Below, in pieces: positions 1-13,500 of a stretch of 64,000 nt of DNA (positions are counted from its first letter, which is position 1; each line of letters opens with the position of its first letter). The notes beneath the pieces were generated by a model. The model was given only the letters and a program-made list of their open reading frames with translations, did no database searches and had not been told where the DNA came from. The DNA is taken from the NCBI RefSeq assembly GCF_036588685.1, contig NC_086375.1:51406955-51470954 (forward strand), in the 5' to 3' direction. This DNA is from Mytilus trossulus. Taxonomy: Eukaryota > Mollusca > Bivalvia > Mytilida > Mytilidae. Both the position numbers and the translations under genes were made by a program.

Positions 1-126
1 TTTGAATTGTTCAGATGTGTCATGTCAAGGCTTTTTATAACTGATTTTAAGGTATAAGTTTTGCTCATTGTTAAAGGTCATATATATATATATGATGAGT
101 CAAAGTTGCTTATATCACCATCATTT

Positions 127-184
127 TGACTCTGTTGGATAGTTGTATCATTGGCAATTATGTGACATCTCCCTATTTTTATAG
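127..184 (+). repeat. Fragment of a dispersed retroposon tail family
   Basis: The fragment carries the pattern GTTGGATAGTTGTATCATTG followed by GGCAATTATGTGACATCTCC. The same pattern recurs, diverged, near 14595–14655, 47665–47732, 56795–56855 and 60295–60345 on plus, and near 22497–22533, 35008–35048 and 56945–56970 on minus. Eight fragments in 64 kb fit a 3'-end segment of an abundant SINE or LINE. The family name is not known to me. Confidence 0.55.
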
Positions 185-990
185 TGTCAATTTGTTAATA
201 TGTGTTGTATATCAATCATAACATTGGAGGAAGCAAACTTTGTTTGTACATGTGTACAAATATTATTCTTTACCATGAAGAAAATTTTAAATCACAACAT
301 GAAATCATATTACCCACATTCTAAATTTTTGGATTACATATATAGATCTTTGGATGTAGAGACATATATACACTCATATGCACTTTATAGTGTATTGGAC
401 AAATAGTGACATATTCTTATTTAAATTTGAATGTCGTTAAAAAAGAAAACTTTTATTACATGATAATTTTGGTAAAGAAATATTTTGTCAGTCTGATAGT
501 AAAACTAACATTCTTCTATATTGCATTCAAAAAGTGTCATATTTTCATGGGATCAACCTGCTTCTTTTATTTTCCTTTAAACAAAATGTTCTAATAGCTA
601 AGACCATTGCTGATAAAATTTGATCCCTCTTTCTATTAAATAAAAAAGGAAGATAATTTGAGTGAACATATTTCCTTCTGTATGAGCAATGGTGGGAAAA
701 TTAAAATGTGATATATTTTTTAAATGACATAGTTTGCATCTTCAAAATATATTAGAAGAAAAATCTATATTTTGCTACATTTACAGATTTGAGTCATTTT
801 TAGCAAAAAAATATTTTATAAAAATTTCTGTGGATAAAACATTGATCAACTTGAAAAAGCTAGCTATGTTATAATGCTGTAAACATGGTAAATTATGCAT
901 AAATTTCAAATAATGATTTCCATATTTGTAGTTATAATTTGTATTTTTTTTTTATAATTGAATTTGCTATCAAACAAATCAAGGTAATAA

Positions 991-1334
991 CAGGGTTCGA
1001 GCTAAGGATTTTTGAAGGCAAGTCCAGGGACTCGTCATTTTTTGCCATATTGAGTCCAACAGCAAGAAGAACTGAAGAAGATATTTTATTGCAATATAAT
1101 GTAATATTTTAGTCTTCATGGCCTAACAGAGCAATGAAATGACATTAAATTCAGATTACTTTAAAACTTTTGCTATAAAATGACGACAGTTGTGTTTAAA
1201 TGTGCTCAGTTTATACATATATTTCAATCTGGATGCATCTGTGGACTCACCAGTTTTGAAAATGGTGAGTCCAGACAAATTTTGATGAGTTCAGGACTGA
1301 TGGACTCGTCTTAGAATGCTTAGAGAGAACCCTG
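991..1334. mobile_element. Short inverted-repeat element (MITE-like)
   Basis: The left end CAGGGTTCGAGCTAAG is mirrored at the right end as CTTAGAGAGAACCCTG, giving about 14 of 17 matching positions. Both sides then carry GGACTCGTC-type motifs in opposite orientation, and TGAGTCCA recurs inside. No open frame is present. A clear target-site duplication was not found, so the exact boundaries and superfamily are uncertain. Confidence 0.45.
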
Positions 1335-1380
1335 AACAATTTTATAAGTATTATCCTGTTTAAGTAAATATTTTCACAAT

Positions 1381-1386
1381 TTTATT
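1381..1386 (-). promoter_or_regulatory. Candidate FSIP1 polyadenylation signal
   Basis: TTTATT on the plus strand reads AATAAA on the minus strand, about 180 nt after the FSIP1 stop codon. A second AATAAA lies at about 1087–1092. Which is used cannot be decided from sequence alone. Confidence 0.3.
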
Positions 1387-1563
1387 AAGCTATGTTGCTA
1401 AAATGAAAATGAAAGCAAGCAGCAAAAACACTTTAAACTGTGTACATTTTATGCACAGAAATAATATTTTTCATGTAGCAGTGACACTTCTATAAATCAT
1501 ATATTCTGTAAAAACTTGATCACAGATTAGAAATGGAATGTATATAAATACTGATATAGATTA

Positions 1564-4500
1564 TCACCTATTTAGAGGTGTAACTGTTCGTGATTTACTA
1601 CTTGATGGCCTCTCCGAATCAGGAGGTCTGGGTGTTATACATTCCCCGTCTATGGACATAATCTCTATAGAGTCTTGGTGTTTAGAATTATAAATATTAG
1701 TCCGCACAGAAGAAGCAGAACTTCTACCACTCTGAGCACTTGAAACTCTACTGTAATCCTGATAGACAAGACTACCAGATCGATTAATTTCTGGTAAAAA
1801 TGGAGTTTTAGAATCACTATTTACTGAATCACTTCTTTCTAAACTAAAACTATCATTTTTTAGCACTTGAGCTTTCCTTTGAAAGAAAGGTTCATTCATT
1901 GAATAAACAGGTTCTACATTTTCTTTTGGATAATTTTCACTAGGAACCCATTCTTGATAAATGTCTGTTTCTGACCCATTAGTTTCTTCTACTGTTCTGG
2001 AACTGTATTCTTGTATTGTATCGGTTTGTTGACTAGGTTCATTAGAAGGACGTTCTGTATATGGACGCTCTGTTTGACTATTGTCATTTTCATTGTCTTC
2101 ATTTTCATTGTCTTCATTTTCAATATTCATTAAAAGTTCTTGTATTTTTTTCCATCTTTCTGATCGAGCACTTTCAGCCTGTTCAGACAAAACACCTGAT
2201 ATTTCGTTGCTCAATTCAACATCGTTATACATTTCATTATCCTCTCTTATCTTCCTCCATCGTTCAACCCGAGAAGAATCATCCTCAACAAAAGTTTTTT
2301 CAATTTCATCATCTGAATAAAATAAAAGTTCCAATTCAATTAAGTTATGACATAATTAAAAAGAATTGGATATTCTACTACTACATTTCATTTTTTTTTC
2401 AAAACAGTCAATAACATTTTAAAGAAAACTTATATTTTGCCTAAGAAATTTTGTACAGGTCTTTTTTCAGCTGTTAAATTTTGAAAGTGTAATTTCCACC
2501 TATTACATGTGCAGGCTTATAACTACTTCCAAAGCCTAATTGTGGCTCATGACATGGTAACCATTTTCAAACCCAAAAAGGTAGTGACATAATCTAATTT
2601 TACATGGAATAAGAAATAATTAACATTAATTGGAGAAATGGGTTTTATTTTTTTAAAACAAACCATTTTCATCCTCCTCTCTCAGTGTAGACAGTCTCGA
2701 AGGAAGGGCTGTATGTGCATCCGTCAATAATTTATGTAAAACATCTTCTGATAGTTTAGGTGGATTTTCCATCAGCATTTCTCTGCAAGACTTAGGTGTT
2801 CTATAACAAAACAAGTAACAATGTAAAAAAAAAGAAGATATATAAAACTTTTAAGTTTTCTAATTGCACATTCACATTTTGCTACAATGTATTTGTATAT
2901 TTTTTATTTTCATTTGATTTTTTGACTACATGTATACTTCTTAAACAGCATTATATCTTATGTTAATAACAATACATTGAACTACATGACTGTTAGTTAA
3001 CTATGTGTAAATATCTGTTTTGATTGTATTGTAATTTGTATGTGAGTGCCTCAGGGAAGATTAGTTTATTGTAACTAACTGAGTATACCCTCTTTAAATA
3101 TAGAATTTATTATGATTATTATTATAATGAAGTACCCATAATAGCTATTACCTGACTCTTAGACTGCCATCTTTTAAAAATCTCAACCTTGGATTTAGAA
3201 ATGAGGACCAACTGATACTCTTATAATATACATGTCTTTAAGGCTTTAATCTGATATACTATGGTTTTCAAAGAGTAGATATGTGCCAACAAGTTATTAA
3301 ATTCCAATTTTTTAGAAAGCCTTTTGGGGGAAATTCAGTTTATATAATAGAAGATTTCAATGGTCAGGTCAATACCTCTCTTTAGGAAAATACCCCATTA
3401 ATCTTAAGTTTGAAGGTTTGAATTCAATAATGTTTTTACATACCAATCAAATTTTATAATCCAAGAACACTCCTAGTTCCTGATAGCTATTTCAAAGGCT
3501 ACTTCCAACTAACAAATAATTGACTAAAAATCTGTCTGACACTATAAGTTACCATACAACACCAAATTTCAATAGACTTAAATTAAGTATGGCTAACACA
3601 GTCTAGGTAAAGCATGACCTTCATAAGAATCCACAAAATATATGACCATAATTGTAAGAACTGGATAGCAAAATGTTAACTTGTGTATCAAACGTTTGAA
3701 ATAAAATCAATGTTAGCACAATGGATTGATAAAGACAGTTTTCAAAAGATCTTCTAAATACATTCTATCTGGCAACAGACTTTCATGTCTGATAACATTA
3801 GTTTTAGAAAACTAAGGGAGGCTGTTCAGATGACTTAAATGATCATGATGAAAGCACAAAAACTGTTACTCAGAACTTCATTATTGATCTGCTTTGCACA
3901 AACTGATTTCAAATTAAGGAAAAACCAAAGCTTGATGAATGTCTGCAGAAATATTTTTAGTACTAAACAAGAATATGTCCAGTAAACAGATGCCTCATCT
4001 ACACTATTATATTCTATGTTCAGTGGACCCTGAAAATGGTATAAAACTTTAATTTTGCATCATAGGGAACATGTGTACTAAGTTTCAAGTTGATTGGACT
4101 TCAACTTCATAAAAAACTACCTCAACCAAACACTTTAACCGAAAGAAGGACAGACGAACAAACAGACCAGATTATAACAAATTATCTCCAATCTGAGAGA
4201 TGTAGAAGTGCTTACCTGGGTGTAGATTCAGAAGAGTTACACAATGTGGATTCTGAATCAGCTTCTGATACTCTAGAAGATATGTCAGAATATGATGTCC
4301 TAGATATTGACCTAGCACATTGATCTAACAAGTCATTTAGTTGAGACCTTGGTAGAACCCCTGAAATCTCTGACAACTGCAAATATAAAGGAGTAAAAGT
4401 TAAATAATTTAATTCATACTAATTCATATATATATATATATATATGCACTAAATAATTATTCTGTTTCATGTTTCACAAGAAATAATTTCCTATCCTATT

Positions 4501-7500
4501 ATTCCAAATATCATTGAGATTATTTGTAACTATAGTTGCTGTCAGCTGAAATTCGCACCGGTTATCGGTAAAAATAAGCTAAACTATCAATCGCTTTATC
4601 TCAAGATATAGTTTTTCTGTGTAAAGTGACAAATGTGTGTGTTGTATTTAGAAGATGATTCAAATTTTATTACCAATAAATATGTGTCCTTTAAAACCTT
4701 CATTATAAATAAGTCTCTGTCTCAGTTTCAATTGGGAAACTATACTGATCTGAATCTACATTATTTGTATGCAATTATATATCCTCCAAAATAAGCACAA
4801 CAATATGTAGTATATCACATATATAAACAATATTTCTGTTTGCTCTATATCATAAAGATTTGTATTGCTGAATTTTAGTTACATATGTATGTAGAAAATG
4901 TCCAACTGGAAGTTATCAATAAAATCATAATGGTTGGTTTTCTGTTATTAGATTATCCAGTTTTCTACACATTGGTATCTTTAATTATCAGCCACAAGCA
5001 ACAATGTGAACCTTTTAGTCAAGTGAGTACAGTGAACAAGCTAAAAAGGTTTACATTGTATCAAGCAGCAGATATTTTACGAAGCCCAATTATCTGTTTA
5101 TCATTCTATAACTGGTTGTTTTCCCATCCCTCAGACAGTGTTACCCTTGATGAAAGCAAGCTTGATAACGTCTCCTCACACATTATGATGTCGGCGATAA
5201 CTTCTTAGATATTGTGACGTCGCTTGATAACAACTGCTCTCATTTCACTGTGATACTAGAATTATAAAGCGACTGAGCAGGGTGATATAGATGTAGAGAA
5301 GGCTGAAAAATACTATTATGCATCTCCTGTATAACTTTTCTTAAGTTTATCAAGAATAAACGACATTACCTAAGAATTCTGATAAATAAATTTGTTCAGC
5401 TATTTCCCACTTACCTCATCTTCATCTCGATTACTCAAATTAGATAATTGTTCATCTACATCAAATAGCCTCTCTCTCAGTTCTCGTTGATCTTTATACT
5501 CTAATAAAGCTTTCTCTCCAAAATGTTCTATGTCCATGTTAGATTTAATTGATACTGGTGTGAATAACTTATACGACTGTGCAATAAAATTGGAAAGTCA
5601 AATACGGAAAAAAGTACACAACAGATCATTCAATAATTGCATGCTTATTGATTTGTGAAAAAAGAATATTGATGGTTTTTTTTGTGGTTTTAGCTGCAAT
5701 TGTTAAAAACTTGTGAACCTAATTTACAGTCATGTTATCTATATTATGGTTTTTTAAGCACTAATTTTGTATTTCTTTAAAACAATTCTGTCTACCTGAA
5801 AATACATTCTCTCTTGAAAGTTTCAGATCTACAAATTTTAAAAACAACTTTTATCTAAAGTGTGTATGCTGTGTATGCAATTATAACAGAAATGCATATG
5901 AGATGCCAGTTAAGAAAAAACATTGTGCTTAAGCCAGTAACAACAACATCTGTAACCATGTCTGTTTTTACCAATTCCACTATAAAAAAATCTAGTGTCT
6001 TTGTGTAGCTAGCAATTATTTTTTTGAGTGATTTAACAATTAAAATTCAGATTCATTTGAAATTCTAAAGGGAACTATCAGCAGAATTGTAAATATCTTA
6101 ACATTTCACAGCAGTGTATAAGTGTACATCCTTAAGTTTTTATGTTATTTAATGACTTATCAATGTTAATAAAAGGAGTTGAGTTTTTTTTTTGTATGAC
6201 ACCAATTTGTTCATAGATCCTATACTGTGACAGTGTGGATTCACTATCATTCATACAATTTTTCATGCAATTACCGGAAGACAATATAGGTGAACAACAA
6301 ATTTAAGTGTTCATTGAAGTAAAGTTTCCATGTAAACTTGAATGCCGCCTTTGTTAAAACATACAGAAGTAGATTTAGGAAATGGATGTCTGTTTATTGA
6401 GTTTTAAATGTTGATTTTGGGAGCTAATTATTGTTTGGTTGCTGTCTCATTCATTTTTCATCCATTTTTTGTTGCAGTCGTGCATTTTACATTAAATTAA
6501 GTAGCATGCAACGGTTCCTTGCAAAATAAATTGCTCTAAACAAAACTATGTAGTGGTGTATTCATATATAAAGTGTATGTACATTTCCAACTAAGAAGTG
6601 ATAAACTGTTAGAGAAACCAACCTGAGGTGTAGAAGGTGTATGCATGACTGATTCAAAATCTTCTGGTGGCATTATTTCCTTAAGCCTACTTTCAATATT
6701 ACGTAAAGATTTCTGATCATCGTCATCTGGAACAAATCCTTCACCAGAATGGACTGCTAACTCAAATCTGGGAATTCTAAACTCCTGTGAATGAAGCAGA
6801 CATACTATGGATCTCGTATATCTACAGTTTTTCTATTTCTTAAGTCTTTTTCTATTTTATTTCCTTTTTAATTCTTTTTCTTTCCTTTTTTTTTCTAATC
6901 AAAATTTTACTTGATTGAAGTTCATGTATCTGTTTTATTATTTAAGAGGCTTAAGCCATGCAAGGTTCCATTGCAAGAACTTATATACATCATCTATAAA
7001 ACTCAAAAGTAATAGTACAAAAAGAAAGACAAAACCAAATTAAAAAATCTTTATTAACAATAAAGATTGCACACAATTCAAACTTCCAACAATTATGCAA
7101 TTTTAACATATAAAACTATTTTGAAATAATGTAAAATAAGTGTTCAAATCTCACGATTTCCAAGCAATATAAGCATGTTTATAACGTACATCAACATCTT
7201 CATCCTCTGTTATCTCTGGTAGTTGGTCAAGGTCAGCTAAAAGAGAATCAACACGATCTTTCTCTTCTTGGGTCATTGGTATTGGGTTTTCTGCATCAGC
7301 GGCAAGCTACAAGTATAATTATGATTAGGTCTAGATTATATTGAAAAAAAATATATGCAGTTTAAATTCAGAATGTTTGAAACATTAATTATTTTTTTTT
7401 GGGGGGGGGGGGGGGGGGGGGGGGGTGCAATATCTTTTTGTGTTACCTGTTATGGCCCTTTGCAAGGTGTTGTTAACTGTTATCTTAGATCAATTAAAGC

Positions 7501-10500
7501 TGTAAACTGTTTTAACCCACTTTGTTAACTGTTATCAGCCTTTTGCATTTTTTGTTAACTGTTTTTTGCCAAAATCGAGGTGTTGTTAACCTGTTAATTG
7601 CCCCCCTCTTAATTCATAAAACTTGTTTACTGCTAAGGTTTTGAAAATGAATATTACATTGTTTGTGTATATGGTAATTTTTTTTTTTTTGATTCTTTGT
7701 AGATGACTAGCTATATATTGGTGCAAGTTATTAAAATAAGAACTGTTCATTAGAAATTATCCTCATGCCATTATTTATTGTAATAATTGTTTGATCCAAA
7801 TAGGGGTACAATGTATTTTTTTCTATTTTTTTTTTCTTTTATGTTGAATGACATTCAAGTGAAAGTATTGTGACACAACTCAAACAAAGAAAATATTGAA
7901 AAGGCAAAACCTCACATTCCCATGTTTTTTCTTTATTTTAATCTATAAAAAAATTGAATTGAATTTCCTGTCAAGACCCAATGGAGGCCTTAGGCTGTTT
8001 TTCTCCTCTTTGTTTTCGGGTGTTGTCTCTTTGACACATCCCTATTTCCATTCTCAATTCTATGTATCAAAACCAGAAAATTCTATTCTAATAAATTATT
8101 TATTTAAAATCATACAAATAGCTAAGCATTTACATTAAATTTCAGCTAAAAATACTGAAAATAATACCTCTTTGTTCCTTTTAATAAAATCTTTCTTCTT
8201 TTTATGTTTCTTTGATCCTTTCGTGCTGCCATTCATGGATGTAGTATCACTTGCTGACATTGTATCTCTGTCTGTACTCTTAGCTGACTGAGAAGTCTCA
8301 CTTCTACTTGAATTTCCTATCAAATTAAAAATGGAGTTATAAAACAAGGTTTTCATTCTTATAATAGAGAGATTTAAAAGATGTTTCCTACTTGAACTTT
8401 TAATTTATGGCAGTCAAAGAAAAAATATAATGAGTTAATGACAAAATCAATTATTAAAGGGAAACTTCGCAAAAAAATCAAAAATTGATATTATGTCCAT
8501 TCTGTATAAAAATGCTCAAATTTATAGATATTAAAGTTTTATTCCGCTAAATAAGAGATCACCATCGATTTTAAATTTTGAGTATCAGTTCTCTGCGTTC
8601 CGCCATTTTGTCACCTTCTCCAATAAATCCCGATATGTCTATAAACCACAAAGGAACAAAACTACAGTAAACGATGTAGTCGTAATTGCGTGTCGATATC
8701 TTGTCAATCGTACAGTGGTTTTATCTGACTGACTAACTTGATACGGAAAATGGTCTTATTTTTTTAAATAACCATATAGTCTGTTATTTTCAAACTGATA
8801 ATATTGTAATTAGTTAAAAAGTCAAAGTTCAAATCATAAATAAGTGTTCCGTGGAAATTGTTTTCGAAAATCTAATTCGTTCATAATTCTTTAAAGTAAT
8901 AAACTTTATTTAAATAAATTCCGATCTTCCCTCATCTGTTCACCAGCCTGGCTAAAGGTATTACTCCCAAATGTATTGGAAGGGGTGTAAGGTGACACGT
9001 CCAGGTATTCAATCGATTTTCTGTCCGGCGGGCTTGCAAGTTCATGCATCGTTTCATTTCTGTAGGTATTGATCAGTGTACACGACCGTAACTTAATTAT
9101 AACTATCAGGTGTATAATATACATTTTTGTCTTGCGTGTCCGAAAGTGATATAATATACTAGTCATTACTTAACTCATTCGCTTGTTTATAAATAACATT
9201 TCTGGTGTTAAGAATATTATTTATAAAAAAAAAATAATACAAAAAAAAAAGAAATTTGAAGAAATACAAATCTATTTACATATTTTTCCAAGGGATAATT
9301 TGGGAAAATGTAATATATACTCGTTGTCAATAGTTTAGGGCAGATTGGAACATACCAGAATAATTGATTTAAAAAAATGTGCGCACTTGTCGACGATTCG
9401 TGTATACATAAGCCTAGATAGAAAGTTACGGAACTATAGGGCAATTTAAAATATGTATACATGTATACATTGAACATAAGAAAGAACCATACATTTTGTG
9501 TAAATTGTGGTAAAAGTTTTGTAAATAGACTTGTCCACGTATGCCAACAGTATGTAATCTCTGATGTAATCAACAAATTCGATAGACTATTGTATACCAA
9601 AAGTAGAAGAAGAAAAAAAGAAACAATTTGATTTAGATACAGGTCAATTTATAACTTGCTTTGGTTCATCCAAGTTAAGAACATAGTAAACTCACAGATT
9701 TATATATCAATTAGATTGTTCTCAAATAAAGGACGAAATTCGTCATCATCACAATAGTTCCGACATTCATGTGAAATATATGCAACTGGACGTACACTAA
9801 TAATCCCCAAGGGATGTGAATATTTTCTAGGAGAACTATTGAGTATCAATTTCGGGATTTATTTTCTTTCTTGATATTCAATGACAGCAATTTAAAGAAT
9901 AAACTGCTTGTCGGATATTTGTCCGCTTTAGGGGTATTCTTGCAAGTTGTACAGACTTATAATAACATTCAAAAATAGGGAAAGATACCATTAAATTCAT
10001 TGTCGTTTAATTTTAAACATTGGTCAAATAGTTATTTAAGTATATATATACGTTGGGAGACGACGACTTTTATAGTAGTATCAGATTTTAATAAGGACGT
10101 TCCCGATTATGAATAAATTTGGTTGACGTTTTTCACACTTGAAAAGAATATCTATTCGTAATTTTTCGATTCCATTCCATGAAGATCCTTAAATTTCCTG
10201 TCAACTTTTTAAACCTATGAAGTACAAAAGTATTTTTTCTTTATTCATACATATTATATTCCGCTTCAGTAGAGTTATCTTCAGATAGTTTCAGATATTA
10301 ATTAATACATGGCTTTCAAAAGTCTAAATGTAAGTGTTCTCGTAATTTTTTCGCCTAATAAAGACAAATAAAAATGCTATAGTAAAGCTATTTCTAATTT
10401 CTAAGTCTCCCTTTTTTATGAGATTTAAATCAAGGACAAGAGGTGTATATCATTTCATTCTGACACATGAATTAAGTTTCCCATCTTTAACCGAAAATTG

Positions 10501-13500
10501 TTTATTACTTAGTAAATTAATTTATTTGAATTGAAATAAATGATACAGCAAATATAATTTAATAATTCCACGGCGATCTATTTTTATTTGTCACAAACTG
10601 GAATTAGTATTATAGATGTGTATATTGAATGCTCCCTTGTTTTATAATCCACTGCTCCGAATAGACAGTCACACCTGGCAAGGTGTGCCCTAGAGTCGTG
10701 GTTAAATACCGAAGCGCAAATAACAATTTACCTTTCAACAAGCCATCTATGAGTATAGCCACAGAACAAAAAAAAATCGTGAATTTTCCCTTTAACTTGA
10801 CATGTTCAATATCATAAATTCATTGTTTAAATGCTTAATGTCACATTACTATTGTAAGGTTGTAGTTGTCTTTAGAAATTTACATAGACAACCTTTATTC
10901 ATAACTAAATATATAAGCCCTCCCAGTTTTATATTAATGTCTAGATCACTGACAGGCCCATAGCCAGGAATTTCCAAAAGGGGGGGGGGGGTGTATTTGG
11001 CCTGAAAAACTCGACTTTAACAGTCACAATTTGAACAGAACATATTTATTTGTTTTCAAGGGGAGGGCATCCAAACCCCCTAGATACGGGTATGACCATA
11101 GTTTTAAGTTCAAATAATAGAATATCAGGAATATCAGTTGAGTATCCTTAGCTTCAATGCACATCCAGTACACGAGAACTGGGCGACAAACAGCTTCATA
11201 CATACTGGTATTTAACAGGTGTATGTTATCATTCAAGATTTTATCACCCTGGTCACTCTTCATAATTGATTTAAGGTACAATATAACAATGAGGAAGGAG
11301 AAAACATGAGATCAATAGATGTATCACAGAGAATTTATTTATGTTAAGATGTTAAGAGTTATCAATACATACCTTTAGACTTAGCACCTCCACTTTTTAG
11401 GTTTGGATAATCCTGTTCATTTAGTTGTGTGGCAAATACTGGCTCATCTGGAAGATCTGCTAACTTAATGCCTAAAATGTGTAATATAACTTATAAGTAT
11501 AATTCAGTGGTTACATTTTCAAATTTCCTTAAGCTTGAATCTTGTTTTTACTGTTGTATAATTCATTTTAAATAAATCTTTTTACATTATATATACATCG
11601 TTATATGTTAATGTCACATGGGAGGCTGACTTTTCCCTCAAGTCAAGATCTATCTTTTAATTAATACTTACTTAATAGATTTTCAGTAAGCATACCCGTA
11701 GCCAGGGGGTTCAGGGGGATCGGATGAACCCCCCTTGAAAACAAATAAGACTGATATACACACTATTAACATCATTCCATACACCAAATATAGTTGACCT
11801 ACTGCTTACAGTATCTGAGAAACAGACTTAATCATTAACTTTAACCATGATTGCTGATCCATGAAATGAGGTCTGGTTATTTGAACCCTATCAGCCAGAC
11901 ATGTAGACCTTGCAATGAACCCATATATACTAAAAATCTCATGTCCCCATTCAAATGCATTGATCTTCCAAAAAAAGGATCTGCCACTGGGGAATTTACA
12001 TGAAATTTAAAGTTTTCACTTTATGAATGAATATTATAAATGCTGTTTAAACAAAATTTAAAATTAAAATTTTGGAAGAGAAAAGAAAGATTCATACTGT
12101 GTATTTCAAAGTCCTCATAAAAAAAATCATGCATTTTAAAAGAATTTTGTGTGTTATTTCCTTTTTTCCAATGATATTAGGTGTTGTAACAAAACATGCA
12201 AATATTTACAACAGTTTGTTACCAGACATGCAGGACATGGTGATTTAACTAACCTGCAATATAACCTGAAACCAAAATACCACAGTAATGGAAAGTCTTT
12301 GAATAAAGCCAAGTACAAAATATTTTATATACTTTCTCTAATACTTACCTCACACATGTATTGATTTCTTTAAACATTAAGAATAAGAAGTCATATTTCA
12401 ACCCCCCCTTCCTTTTCCCTTAAATTTATATTCAACATAAAAACTTTATAACTTGTAAATTTGGATGCATTTGTCTAAATTATTTTTTTTGGTGAAATTA
12501 TAAAGGATCGATTTTTAGTTCAATAAATGTAGTAGATAAATTTTAGTTTGTACCAAGAATACATTTACTGCTACTATTCACTTATCATGTAATAGGAACA
12601 TGTAATACCTTCATTGTGACTAGGTGGCAGTGTTAGAGCCAGAAATTTCTCTGTGTTTAACTTGACATCATGATTCTGTTGGTTGATACCTTCTAATTCA
12701 GACTTTATCCTAAAAAGAAATATAAAAACATTTTCTCAACTATCTTAACTGAAGTGGTAGTCCCTATATAACCATGCCAGTATTTGGTGACTTGGCACCA
12801 AGAAGCCATTGCAAGTACTGTACACCGATATATTCATTCAACTAGGAGATCCTAATTTTATCTATTTTTCTTGTTAACTAAGGATGCAGTCTATCACAGA
12901 TATTTTCTGAAACGGTTTCTTGTTTTTAAATGATAAGGATCTTACAGATTATATTTTACTATATATAGGAAGTTGGTAGGACAAAGAAAAATATCAATTC
13001 ATTCTATGTTTATACATGTAAGACAAACATGTATGATGAGTGTGTAAGCAACCAAAATTTTTCACCAGATAGTGAGATACAATGACTGGTATTTTAAATC
13101 GACTGGAGCTAAATGTTGCTTGAAAGTTTAATGCTCTTAAAATTAAATCCCTGACTTTTATTTAGCCATGATGTTTTTTTGTCTTCTCAAAATCTTTGAT
13201 TTATATGGTTTAAGAGAGCTGTTCTTGGTATCATATGATTTTTTTTGCTTTATATTGAGTTTTGGTTTAATGGGTAGTCTAATTTTCTTTGTATTATGTG
13301 CATACCAAGCCTTATTCTTATTTACCTCCTTTCCAATATCATTCTATCCTTTTTTACTTCTCTCTCTCGTTTTATCTTTTTGGACAGAATTCTGTCCAAC
13401 TTTCTCATTTTCAAAATGGCTTCTTTCATTTTAGGATCCATGTCTTCTTGACCTGTATCCCTGTCTGACTCTTCTGCCCTAGAACTACCCGCTTCTAAGG

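Larger units (their letters stand above)
1..1563. other. Intergenic DNA downstream of FSIP1
   Basis: No protein-coding exon is supported. The stretch is AT-rich and contains a retroposon-tail fragment near 127–184 and a short inverted-repeat element at 991–1334. The two small plus-strand open frames at 200–594 have no splice context, no recognisable motif and AT-driven composition, so they are not called. The FSIP1 3' UTR must lie in the right part of this stretch. Confidence 0.6.

Noticed and set aside
2061-2414. Plus-strand open frames of 117 and 79 residues
   Set aside because: They are antisense shadows of the FSIP1 last exon, with low-complexity Ser/Phe/His content.
4885-5208. 107-residue plus-strand open frame in a FSIP1 intron
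   Set aside because: No domain, splice signal or second copy is visible. The tail of the frame shows moderately protein-like text but not enough to call a gene.
9217-9600. 127-residue minus-strand open frame in the TTAA-flanked element
   Set aside because: Phe/Tyr/Leu-rich AT-driven composition with no transposase motif; not supported as a gene.
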